Of a stretch of 9,558 nt of DNA, positions 1 to 6,186 are shown piece by piece. The stretch comes from Moraxellaceae bacterium (GTDB lineage Bacteria; Pseudomonadota; Gammaproteobacteria; Pseudomonadales; Moraxellaceae): NCBI GenBank assembly GCA_030146505.1, contig JASLCO010000061.1, forward strand, positions 1 to 9,558, given 5' to 3'. Under the pieces are notes generated by a model that searched no databases, was not told where the DNA came from, and saw only the letters and a program-made list of their open reading frames with translations. Within the stretch, counting starts at the first letter, position 1. The number at the start of each line of letters is the position of its first letter. A program made the translations under genes and the position numbers.

Positions 1-462
1 GGGGCGGCCGGTGCTGGCCAGATAGAAAGCCTTTTTCACCATGACCGGAATGTCTTCGGCTTTGCGCACCTGGAAGCTGTGCTTCACGATGGGACGCGAC
101 ACGCCGATCATGTCGGTTTCCTGGAAAGCGTCTTCGCCAATAAGGGTGGACGGCACCTGGCCGGACAGCACCACCATGGGCACGGAGTCCATATAGGCCG
201 TGGCAATGGCCGTCACGGTATTGGTCGCGCCGGGGCCGGAAGTCACGAGCACCACGCCGGGCTTGCCGGTGGAACGGGCATAGCCGTCAGCAGCGTGGCC
301 TGCCGCCTGTTCGTGGCGAACCAGGATGTGCTTGACCTTGTCCTGCTTGAAGATGGCGTCGTAAATGTGGAGCACGGCGCCGCCGGGATAACCGAAAACA
401 TACTCCACGCCCTCGTCAGCAAGAGCGCGGATAAGCATTTCACCACCAGATAAGAGTTCCAC
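1..462 (-). CDS. ilvI: Acetolactate synthase large subunit, N-terminal part (truncated by window edge)
   Basis: This is the first 154 codons of the catalytic subunit of acetolactate (acetohydroxyacid) synthase. The ThDP- and FAD-dependent enzyme condenses pyruvate with pyruvate or 2-ketobutyrate in valine, leucine and isoleucine synthesis. The reading starts VELLSGGEMLIRALADEGVE and continues through YPGGAVLHIYDA, the ThDP-activating glutamate in RHEQAAGHAADG (about E51), VLVTSGPGATN, AYMDSVPMVVLSGQVP, and FQETDMIGVSRPIVKHSF, all hallmarks of the family N-terminal domain. I chose a GTG start at 462 because AAGGGTGA lies about 5 nt upstream and the product then aligns from residue 1 with E. 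coli IlvI as I recall it (MEMLSGAEM...); the first ATG, at 438, would remove eight conserved residues. The frame stays open to base 1, so the rest and any ilvH lie outside. The choice of ilvI over ilvB as symbol is by similarity and context only. Confidence 0.95.
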   Translation of the reverse strand, partial: MELLSGGEMLIRALADEGVEYVFGYPGGAVLHIYDAIFKQDKVKHILVRHEQAAGHAADGYARSTGKPGVVLVTSGPGATNTVTAIATAYMDSVPMVVLSGQVPSTLIGEDAFQETDMIGVSRPIVKHSFQVRKAEDIPVMVKKAFYLASTGRP

Positions 463-535
463 AGATTCACCCTTGAAAAAGCGCAAGGCCAAGCCAGCGC
501 CACCCGCATGGCAGGGGTCGGCAAAAAGGCCGCGC

Positions 536-541
536 ATTCTA
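536..541 (-). promoter_or_regulatory. Candidate proximal ilvI promoter, extended -10
   Basis: On the minus strand the sequence reads TGCTAGAATGCGCG, an extended -10 element (TGn followed by TAGAAT, 5 of 6 matches to TATAAT). No good -35 hexamer is visible at 16-18 nt upstream, which is tolerable for an extended -10 promoter. It would start transcription near 529 and give a leader of roughly 67 nt before the GTG start of ilvI. Prediction from sequence only. Confidence 0.5.
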
Positions 542-601
542 GCACGAGGATTGGCCCCTACCGACACCGGCAGGAGCACTTGATGGGGTTGGCCAGACTT
601 G

Positions 602-628
602 CCAGGCCTGCCGGGTTCGGAGGCCTGG
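602..628. repeat. Strong inverted repeat (hairpin) in ilvI upstream region
   Basis: CCAGGCCT at 602-609 is exactly complementary to AGGCCTGG at 621-628, and the interior adds a CCG/CGG stem (611-613 with 618-620) around a GGTT loop, leaving one unpaired G at 610. There is no T tract on either side, so it is not a standard intrinsic terminator. It would fold in a leader made from the distal ilvI promoter. Confidence 0.6.
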
Positions 629-712
629 ACATCGCCGCGCTTGCGTGTCCGGAAGGAGCACAGGGCGATGCTTTACAAGCAGGGGGACGGGCAGGCGTTT
701 GGCCGGCCCGGG

Positions 713-763
713 CAGGGCTTTCGCCCTGGCGTCAGCGGAGTGGAGGGTGACCACCGTGCTGAC
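713..763 (-). other. Two adjacent hairpins at the 5' end of a possible ilvI leader RNA
   Basis: Read on the minus strand, GTCAGC (763-758) pairs with GCTGAC (736-731), enclosing the small palindrome GGTGGTCACC. Directly after comes CAGGGC-GAAA-GCCCTG (728-713), a perfect 6-bp stem closed by a GNRA-type GAAA tetraloop, which suggests folding as RNA on this strand. Together with the 602-628 inverted repeat they make the region structured. Role unknown; not recognised as a known riboswitch. Confidence 0.4.
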
Positions 764-783
764 ACCCACATCGGGAACCGGTG

Positions 784-812
784 ATTTTTTGTGCAGATGA
801 AAAAAATGTCAA
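784..812 (-). promoter_or_regulatory. Candidate distal ilvI promoter (sigma70)
   Basis: The minus strand carries a perfect -35 hexamer TTGACA (812-807), a 17-nt spacer, and AAAAAT (789-784, 4 of 6 to TATAAT, with the key second A and final T). Flanks are A/T-rich against a GC-rich background. Transcription would begin near 777 and give an ilvI leader of about 315 nt containing the hairpins at 713-763 and 602-628. It lies back to back with the DUF4124 promoter at 841-869, so the two may share regulation. Confidence 0.55.
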
Positions 813-840
813 GCACGACACAAGCCTGCCGGCTCGCGCC

Positions 841-869
841 TTACCAAGCACAGGACCGGCGGGTATAGT
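841..869 (+). promoter_or_regulatory. Candidate promoter of the DUF4124 gene (sigma70)
   Basis: TTACCA (841-846, 4 of 6 to TTGACA), exactly 17 nt, then TATAGT (864-869, 5 of 6 to TATAAT). Predicted start near 876, leaving about 27 nt before the ATG at 903, which includes the ribosome binding site GGGGAA at 888-893. Confidence 0.6.
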
Positions 870-902
870 TGGGCGCACTTGGACTGCGGGGAATATGTAC
901 CC

Positions 903-1379
903 ATGAAAATGACAAAGCTGCTGGCCGCCGGCCTCACCGTATTTGCGCTCAGCCCGCTCGCCATGGCGGCACAGTTCTACAAATGGACCGACGAACAAGG
1001 CGTCACCCATTACTCGGAAGAACCTCCTCCCGCCTCGGCCGGCAAGGCCAGTGAAGTCAAGGTCAGGACCCGCCTGCCCTCCGGTGCCCAGACCGATGCC
1101 GATGCTGTCACTGATGACAAGGCCGCCACCAAGCCGCAAGCCGGCAAACCGGACAAGAAAGAAGACAAAGCTGCCACCAAGCCTGATGAAAGCAAGGCAC
1201 CGCCGGAACAGTACGCCGAGCGCTGCAAGAGCCTGAAGGAAAACCTGGAAGCCATGCAAAGCCGTGGCCGCGTCAGGGAAACCGGTGCCGATGGTAGCGT
1301 CCGTGCTCTCACGGACGAAGAAAAGCAGCAGCGTCTGGACGACACACAACGACAGATCAAGGCCTTCTGCGAGGGCTAA
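903..1379 (+). CDS. Secreted DUF4124 domain-containing protein
   Basis: A 158-residue exported protein of unknown function. Residues 1-22 form a typical Sec signal peptide (MKMTKLL, hydrophobic core, cleavage likely after AMA at 22). The mature N-terminus carries the DUF4124 signature AQFYKWTDEQGVTHYSEEPP (23-42). A charged Lys/Ala/Pro/Asp linker follows, in which DKAATKP occurs twice (72-78 and 88-94), then a predicted helical C-terminal part rich in Glu, Arg and Gln. Cys108 and Cys156 could form a disulfide in the periplasm (inference). I chose ATG 903 over an in-frame TTG at 879 because only 903 gives a clean signal peptide and GGGGAA sits 9 nt before it. It is transcribed divergently from ilvI and followed immediately by a strong terminator, so it is monocistronic. 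I recall a similar divergent arrangement in Pseudomonas. Function is not known. Confidence 0.9.
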   Translation: MKMTKLLAAGLTVFALSPLAMAAQFYKWTDEQGVTHYSEEPPPASAGKASEVKVRTRLPSGAQTDADAVTDDKAATKPQAGKPDKKEDKAATKPDESKAPPEQYAERCKSLKENLEAMQSRGRVRETGADGSVRALTDEEKQQRLDDTQRQIKAFCEG

Positions 1380-1388
1380 ACAAGAGAC

Positions 1389-1420
1389 ATGAAAAAGCCG
1401 CCTTCGGGCGGCTTTTTCAT
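1389..1420. terminator. Bidirectional intrinsic terminator with UUCG loop
   Basis: A perfect 14-bp stem, ATGAAAAAGCCGCC (1389-1402) with GGCGGCTTTTTCAT (1407-1420), closes a TTCG tetraloop on the plus strand. Five A residues before and five T residues after the GC core let it work in both directions: for the DUF4124 gene ending at 1379 (plus) and for the C13 peptidase gene ending at 1469 (minus). Confidence 0.92.
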
Positions 1421-1468
1421 GCTTGTCTCGGGATAAAAACCGGCGGTACGAATGAAGGCGCACCTGCC

Positions 1469-2893
1469 TCACGGCACAGGCGGGAACAGATCCTTTTCCA
1501 GCGTCGGTAGCTCAGCCTCCATGCGCTCGCCGATCTCCCACTGCGGATTGGACGGCTCGAAGCCTTCCTGTGACTCCCGCTCCGCCACTGCGGCTTGCGC
1601 AGACTCGAAAGCGGCGTGCAGGCTGTATTCACGGCGCATGGCCTCATCAAAAAAAGCGCGGCCGAAATAAGTGTACTCATCGTCATCGGAGCAGCCAAAG
1701 GAAGTGCGTTGCGCATCGGCAGCGGTAATGAGCAAGGTATCCGGCGATTTGAGGGCCGGAATGAATCCACCCGCATAGCAGGCCGACAGCACGATCACAC
1801 GATGGCGTATGCCGGTGGCGTCCAGCGTCGCACGCAGCCACTCCGGCGTGATGGAAGCCAGTTCCAGAGGCCAGTAATTGAGCTCGATCTCGTGGTCCTG
1901 GCTACCATGCGAGGTCACGAAGAGAAAGAGCACGTCCCGCTCACGGTCCATGCGCGCCGCCATCGCCTGCAGGGCCCTTGCGATGCTGGTACGGGTAGCG
2001 ATGGGCTGGCGCAACACGCTGTCGTCATTATTGATGAGAACCAGCGAATGGCCAGAGCTTGCGAAGCGGGTATCGAAAAGCGAGCGAACCGATTCCGTTT
2101 CCGTACGGAAGACATTCTGGTAATAGGCACCGCCCACACCCAGGAAATACCAGTTGCTGCGGCCAGGACGCGGCGGTGTCAGGCTGGCCAGTGCCCGTTG
2201 CAACAACTCGGGCTGGGCATAGACCACCTCTTCGTCAGTGAGACGGGATGCTGGCGCCGCACTCGCCTCTTCCTGCGCCGTGGAATACCAGAGGCGCTCG
2301 TCACTGAACGTCAGGCTCCAGGCGGAAAACACCCCCAGCAAAACCACGAAAGCCAGACTGCGCTCCCACCAGGGCCAGACCAGTGCACGCGTAAACACGA
2401 AAACCACGGCGAGGATGGGCCAGATGTAGAGCAGGCTGTAGAACTGCGGAATGTGCTGGGTCAGCAAGGGCGAAAGCCAGTCCTGCTGATCGGCAAACTG
2501 CAGCAGGCTCTGGCCAAGGCCGAGCAGGATGTCCGCTGCCAGCCAGGCGCTGGCCGGCGCCAGGCCCAGACGCCAGAGGCCATGACGGGTAGCCAGTATC
2601 TGACCGAATACCAGCAGCACGAAGGCCGGCAGCGCATATACCGCCACCCCGGCCGGCGACCACTCACCGGGCCAGCCTTCACTCATGAAATCAAACAGGA
2701 AACTCGTGGTGAGGCTGAGCAGCAACAGGATGAGGAAATTGCCCGGAGTGGGCGTCAACCAGCGCAGCGCGCTGCGCCGGAAGACCAGCAGATGGCAAGC
2801 GGCCCAGAGATTGCGCCCCAGATCCAGCAGGGGAAGAGGAAGGGTTCTGTTGCCCAGGGTGAAGGAGCTCAACTCAGCCCGCCCATGAATCAC
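1469..2893 (-). CDS. Membrane-anchored C13 (legumain-like) family cysteine peptidase
   Basis: A 474-residue protein with an N-terminal multi-pass membrane part and a C-terminal caspase-fold protease domain. Hydrophobic segments lie near 52-70, 84-101, 113-132, 151-171 and 178-195, so about five membrane spans. The C-terminal domain (about 245-474) has the C13 peptidase pattern: the start of the fold at WYFLGVGGAYYQNVF (248-262), the catalytic histidine in FLFVTSHGSQDH (His329), and the catalytic cysteine in VIVLSACYAGGF (Cys372). The late motif DDEYTYFGRAFFDEA (404-418) lines up with the family. Both catalytic residues are present, so activity is plausible; substrate is unknown and C13 enzymes often prefer Asn or Asp. 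The GTG start at 2893 is the first possible (an in-frame TGA lies just upstream) and its ribosome binding site is weak. The gene lies 78 nt downstream of the osmC-like gene on the same strand. An eukaryote-type caspase assignment is less likely than C13. Confidence 0.87.
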   Translation of the reverse strand: MIHGRAELSSFTLGNRTLPLPLLDLGRNLWAACHLLVFRRSALRWLTPTPGNFLILLLLSLTTSFLFDFMSEGWPGEWSPAGVAVYALPAFVLLVFGQILATRHGLWRLGLAPASAWLAADILLGLGQSLLQFADQQDWLSPLLTQHIPQFYSLLYIWPILAVVFVFTRALVWPWWERSLAFVVLLGVFSAWSLTFSDERLWYSTAQEEASAAPASRLTDEEVVYAQPELLQRALASLTPPRPGRSNWYFLGVGGAYYQNVFRTETESVRSLFDTRFASSGHSLVLINNDDSVLRQPIATRTSIARALQAMAARMDRERDVLFLFVTSHGSQDHEIELNYWPLELASITPEWLRATLDATGIRHRVIVLSACYAGGFIPALKSPDTLLITAADAQRTSFGCSDDDEYTYFGRAFFDEAMRREYSLHAAFESAQAAVAERESQEGFEPSNPQWEIGERMEAELPTLEKDLFPPVP

Positions 2894-2929
2894 TATCCGG
2901 AATCAATGCCGCTGCCAGAGGAAGGCTGG

Positions 2930-2946
2930 TGCCGGCCGGGCCGGCA
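2930..2946. repeat. GC-rich hairpin between the osmC-like and C13 peptidase genes
   Basis: TGCCGGC (2930-2936), loop CGG, GCCGGCA (2940-2946): a perfect 7-bp stem 25 nt after the osmC-like stop codon on the minus strand. No T tract follows, so it is unlikely to be a full terminator. It may protect the upstream mRNA or reduce read-through into the peptidase gene. Confidence 0.4.
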
Positions 2947-2971
2947 TCATAGCAGCCCGCGCCGGCCCACT

Positions 2972-3364
2972 TCATCCTGCCAGCACGGTATCAATGGTGA
3001 TTTCACCCGTGAGCACCCGGTGTATGGGACATTTGTTGGCGATCTCCAGCAGTTTTTCACGTTGCTCGGCCGTCAGGGCATCGCCCTTCAGGCTGATTAC
3101 CCGGTTCAAGCGGTAATGCCCCGGCGTTTCTTCATGTGTGATGAGCACATCCGCATTATCCAGCGGCCATTGCTTGCGCCCGGCGTAGAGCTTGAGCGTG
3201 AGTGCCGTGCAGGCTGCCAACGCAGAATCCAGCAGATCATGCGGATCAGGCGCCAGGTCATCGCCACCCTCGGCAAGGGAGATATCGGTCATCAGGGTAT
3301 GGGGATCGATTTCCAGCGTTTGCGCCAGCTTGCCCACCGGGGCCTTGTGCACGCGAATGCTCAT
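2972..3364 (-). CDS. OsmC/Ohr-family protein (thiol peroxidase-like)
   Basis: A 130-residue cytoplasmic protein of the OsmC superfamily, whose characterised members reduce organic hydroperoxides using a cysteine pair. The two family cysteines are both present: Cys52 in DLLDSALAACTALTLKLYA and Cys112 in ANKCPIHRVLTGEI. The length is usual for the short COG1765 type (E. coli YhfA-like) rather than the longer Ohr or OsmC proper, so a specific substrate cannot be named. The ATG at 3364 has a good AAGGA site 7 nt before it. The gene follows the clpB terminator on the same strand and precedes the C13 peptidase gene by 78 nt, so the two may be co-transcribed. No convincing promoter is visible in the short gap 3365-3427. 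Confidence 0.9.
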   Translation of the reverse strand: MSIRVHKAPVGKLAQTLEIDPHTLMTDISLAEGGDDLAPDPHDLLDSALAACTALTLKLYAGRKQWPLDNADVLITHEETPGHYRLNRVISLKGDALTAEQREKLLEIANKCPIHRVLTGEITIDTVLAG

Positions 3365-3427
3365 CGGTTTTTCCTTGCCGGTCAGGCTCTCAAAGACAGT
3401 TTTGTGGTTTCTTGCAACAGCGGCCTT

Positions 3428-3465
3428 GCGAGAAAAAGCCCGGGCAATGCCGGGCCTTTTCTCGC
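3428..3465 (-). terminator. Intrinsic terminator of clpB
   Basis: A long inverted repeat, GCGAGAAAAAGCCCGG against CCGGGCCTTTTCTCGC with one mismatch, begins 10 nt after the clpB stop codon. On the minus strand the GC core GCCCGG-CATTG-CCGGGC type hairpin is followed by TTTTTCTCG, a standard terminator. The symmetry would also allow it to act weakly in the plus direction, where no gene needs it. Confidence 0.88.
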
Positions 3466-3475
3466 AGCGGCGCCT

Positions 3476-6061
3476 TCAATGGTAGCGCTTTTTATGAAAG
3501 GCGAAGTGACCCTGTTCATCATCCACAAGGATGGTATCCCCGGCCACGAACTCGCCCGCCAGCAGGCGCTGCGCCAGCGGATTTTCCAGCGCCGTCTGTA
3601 TGGCCCGCTTTAAAGGGCGAGCGCCATACACTGGGTCATAACCGGCACTGATGAGATGTGCCAGCGCTGCCTCCGTGACATCCAGACGCAGATCGCGGTC
3701 GGCCAGACGACCACGCAGCCGCTGCAGCTGGATTTCCGCAATACCCTTGATCTGCGATTCGCCCAGCGGATGGAAAACCACCACCTCGTCGATACGGTTG
3801 ATGAATTCCGGACGGAAATGCCGGCCCACCACGGCCATAACCGCCTCCTTCATTTCCTCGTACTGCTCCTCGCCCGTCATGCTCTGGATGATGTCCGAGC
3901 CAAGATTGGAGGTCATGACGATGACGGTGTTGCGGAAATCCACGGTGCGGCCCTGGCCGTCAGTTAGACGGCCATCTTCCAGCACCTGCAGCAGGATGTT
4001 GAACACATCCGGATGCGCTTTTTCCACTTCATCCAGCAAGACCACGGCATAGGGACGACGACGCACAGCCTCGGTGAGATAGCCGCCCTCTTCATAGCCC
4101 ACATAGCCCGGCGGCGCACCTATCAAGCGCGAGACGGAATGCTTTTCCATGAACTCCGACATATCGATGCGCACCATGGCATCGTCGGAATCGAAGAGGA
4201 AATTCGCCAGCGCCTTGGTCAACTCGGTCTTGCCCACACCCGTCGGCCCGAGGAAAAGAAAAGAGCCATTGGGGCGATTGGGATCAGCCAGCCCTGCACG
4301 CGAACGCCGCACCGCATTCGCCACCGCCACCACAGCTTCATGCTGGCCGATGACTCGGTGATGCAGCTCGTCTTCCATACGCAGGAGCTTTTCCTTTTCG
4401 CCTTCCAGCATCTTGGCCACGGGAATACCCGTCGCCTTGGCCACGACTTCGGCAATTTCCTCGTCAGTGACGCGATTGCGCAGCAAGGTATGCGCCGGCT
4501 TGTCGGCCTCAGCCGCTGCCTTCAGCTGCTTTTCCAGCTCCGGAATCACGGCGTACTGCAGGCGTGACATCTTCTCGAGGTCATTGGCACGGCGCGCCGC
4601 CTCGAAATCGATACGTGCTTTTTCCAGCTCTTCCTTCACCTGCTGCTCGCCCTTGAGCGAGGCCTTTTCGGATTTCCAGACCTCGTCGAGATCGGCGTAT
4701 TCCTTTTCCAGACGCTGGATGTCTTCCTCCAGCTTGTGCAGGCGCTGTTTGCTGGCCGCATCGTCTTCATGCTTGAGCGCCTCGCGCTCCATCTTGAGCT
4801 GTATAAGACGGCGATCCAGCCGGTCCATGGACTCCGGCTTGGAATCCATTTCCATGCGTATGCGCGAGGCCGCCTCATCGATCAGGTCTATGGCCTTGTC
4901 CGGCAGCTTGCGGTCGGTGATGTAGCGATGCGAGAGCTTGGCCGCCGCAATGATGGCCGGGTCGGTGATATCCACGCCGTGGTGAACTTCATAACGCTCT
5001 TTCAGGCCGCGCAGGATGGCAATGGTGTCTTCCACCGACGGCTCGTCCACCAGCACTTTCTGGAAGCGACGTTCAAGAGCGGCATCTTTTTCGATGTACT
5101 GACGATATTCATCCAGCGTAGTGGCACCCACGCAATGCAGTTCGCCACGCGCCAGCGCGGGCTTGAGCATATTACCGGCATCCATGGCGCCCTCGGCCTT
5201 GCCGGCGCCGACCATGGTATGCAGCTCGTCTATGAAGAGAATGATATTGCCTTCCTGCTTGGCGAGATCATTGAGGACGGCCTTCAGGCGCTCCTCGAAC
5301 TCGCCACGGAATTTCGCACCGGCAATCAAAGCACCCATATCAAGCGACAGCACTTTCTTGCTGCGCAGGCCTTCCGGCACTTCGCCGTTGACGATGCGCT
5401 GCGCCAAGCCTTCGACAATGGCGGTCTTGCCCACACCGGGTTCGCCGATCAGCACGGGATTGTTTTTCGTGCGCCGCGACAGCACCTGTATCGTGCGGCG
5501 GATTTCATCATCGCGGCCTATCACCGGGTCCAGCTTGCCGGAGGCGGCGCGCTCGGTGAGGTCTATGCAGTATTTCGACAGCGCCTGACGGCTGTCTTCG
5601 GCATTGGCATCTTTCACGGCATCGCCGCCGCGCAGCTGGTCCACCACCTGCGTGAGCTTTGCCTTTTGCACGCCGGCCTTCTGCAGGACCTTGGCGGCCT
5701 CGTTATTGGCATCAAAGAAAGCCAGCAGCATGAGCTCGCTGGCAATGAACTGGTCGCCGCGCTGCTGTGCCAGCTTGTCTGCCAGATTGAAGGCACGCGC
5801 CAGTTCTGCTCCCACGGAAATTTCACCGGTGGGCGACTGCAGTTTGGGCAGATTGTCGAGGTGAATGGAAAGCTCGCGCTGCAAACGCGGCATATCAGCC
5901 CCTGCCTGGGCCAGCAAGGGGCGTACACTGCCGCCCTGCTGCTCGAGCAGGGCAGAGAGAAGATGGCCAGGCTCTATGGCCGTGTTGTCGCGGCCCACGG
6001 CCAGCGACTGGGCATCGGCAACAGCTTCCTGCAGCCGGGCGGTCAAACGGTCGTAACGCAT
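3476..6061 (-). CDS. clpB: ATP-dependent disaggregase ClpB (Hsp100)
   Basis: An 861-residue hexameric AAA+ chaperone that, with DnaK, pulls polypeptides out of aggregates in the cytoplasm after heat stress. Order of parts: Clp N domain (1-150, starting MRYDRLTARLQEAVADAQSL), first AAA+ module with Walker A GEPGVGKT (206-213), Walker B LFIDE (275-279) and arginine fingers in LERRF (331-332), the coiled-coil middle domain typical of ClpB (about 395-515), then the second AAA+ module with GPTGVGKT (605-612), VLLDE (674-678), arginine finger in FINRID (756) and sensor 2 GARPLKR (813-819). Pore loops are AGAKFRGEFEERLK (Phe at 251, where E. coli has Tyr) and PPGYVGYEEGG. Length matches the family (E. 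coli about 857). I chose ATG 6061, with GAGG upstream; an in-frame TTG at 6118 lies inside the sigma32 promoter and would add 19 unrelated residues. It is transcribed from its own heat-shock promoter and ends at the 3428-3465 terminator. Confidence 0.98.
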   Translation of the reverse strand: MRYDRLTARLQEAVADAQSLAVGRDNTAIEPGHLLSALLEQQGGSVRPLLAQAGADMPRLQRELSIHLDNLPKLQSPTGEISVGAELARAFNLADKLAQQRGDQFIASELMLLAFFDANNEAAKVLQKAGVQKAKLTQVVDQLRGGDAVKDANAEDSRQALSKYCIDLTERAASGKLDPVIGRDDEIRRTIQVLSRRTKNNPVLIGEPGVGKTAIVEGLAQRIVNGEVPEGLRSKKVLSLDMGALIAGAKFRGEFEERLKAVLNDLAKQEGNIILFIDELHTMVGAGKAEGAMDAGNMLKPALARGELHCVGATTLDEYRQYIEKDAALERRFQKVLVDEPSVEDTIAILRGLKERYEVHHGVDITDPAIIAAAKLSHRYITDRKLPDKAIDLIDEAASRIRMEMDSKPESMDRLDRRLIQLKMEREALKHEDDAASKQRLHKLEEDIQRLEKEYADLDEVWKSEKASLKGEQQVKEELEKARIDFEAARRANDLEKMSRLQYAVIPELEKQLKAAAEADKPAHTLLRNRVTDEEIAEVVAKATGIPVAKMLEGEKEKLLRMEDELHHRVIGQHEAVVAVANAVRRSRAGLADPNRPNGSFLFLGPTGVGKTELTKALANFLFDSDDAMVRIDMSEFMEKHSVSRLIGAPPGYVGYEEGGYLTEAVRRRPYAVVLLDEVEKAHPDVFNILLQVLEDGRLTDGQGRTVDFRNTVIVMTSNLGSDIIQSMTGEEQYEEMKEAVMAVVGRHFRPEFINRIDEVVVFHPLGESQIKGIAEIQLQRLRGRLADRDLRLDVTEAALAHLISAGYDPVYGARPLKRAIQTALENPLAQRLLAGEFVAGDTILVDDEQGHFAFHKKRYH

Positions 6062-6097
6062 GATATGCCTCAAAGGAATGTTCAGACTTGCCCTAGG

Positions 6098-6124
6098 TAT
6101 AGGGGCCAAAACGATCAATTCAAG
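6098..6124 (-). promoter_or_regulatory. Heat-shock (sigma32, RpoH) promoter of clpB
   Basis: On the minus strand CTTGAA (6124-6119), a 13-nt spacer and CCCCTATA (6105-6098) match the sigma32 consensus (CTTGAAA, 13-15 nt, CCCCATNT) closely. Transcription would begin near 6090, about 30 nt before the ATG of clpB at 6061. Control of clpB by RpoH is well established in gammaproteobacteria. Confidence 0.88.
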
Positions 6125-6186
6125 GCAAAGCGCTGCAAAAGCCCAGGGCAGGAAAACAGGCCGGACTAAGCCGGAGCTTCTTCACT

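Noticed and set aside
539..769. 76-codon minus-strand frame starting GVSTVVTL as a possible ilv leader peptide
   Set aside because: It has only a few Val and Leu codons early on, no run of branched-chain codons, no clear ribosome binding site, and no terminator/antiterminator with a U tract after it.
879..902. Upstream TTG start for the DUF4124 protein
   Set aside because: It would put DCGEYVP before the signal peptide and use a start that overlaps the predicted transcription start; ATG 903 is better supported.
1389..1420. Palindrome as a possible REP or attachment site
   Set aside because: UUCG loop, GC stem and T tract right after a stop codon are fully explained by an intrinsic terminator.
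732..1472. 246-codon open frame on the minus strand
   Set aside because: Antisense to the DUF4124 gene and reading straight through the terminator at 1389-1420; no recognisable domain.
1595..3613. 672-codon open frame on the plus strand
   Set aside because: It lies antisense to the C13 peptidase and the osmC-like gene and crosses both ends of the latter; the product has no recognisable domain and is rich in Arg, Gln and His, as expected for a shadow frame in GC-rich DNA.
6062..6118. 19-residue N-terminal extension of ClpB from a TTG codon
   Set aside because: The extension is encoded inside the sigma32 promoter and its leader, is not conserved, and the ATG at 6061 has a good ribosome binding site.
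4736..6169. 477-codon open frame on the plus strand
   Set aside because: Antisense to clpB, whose motifs are unambiguous; it runs through the sigma32 promoter and has no family features.
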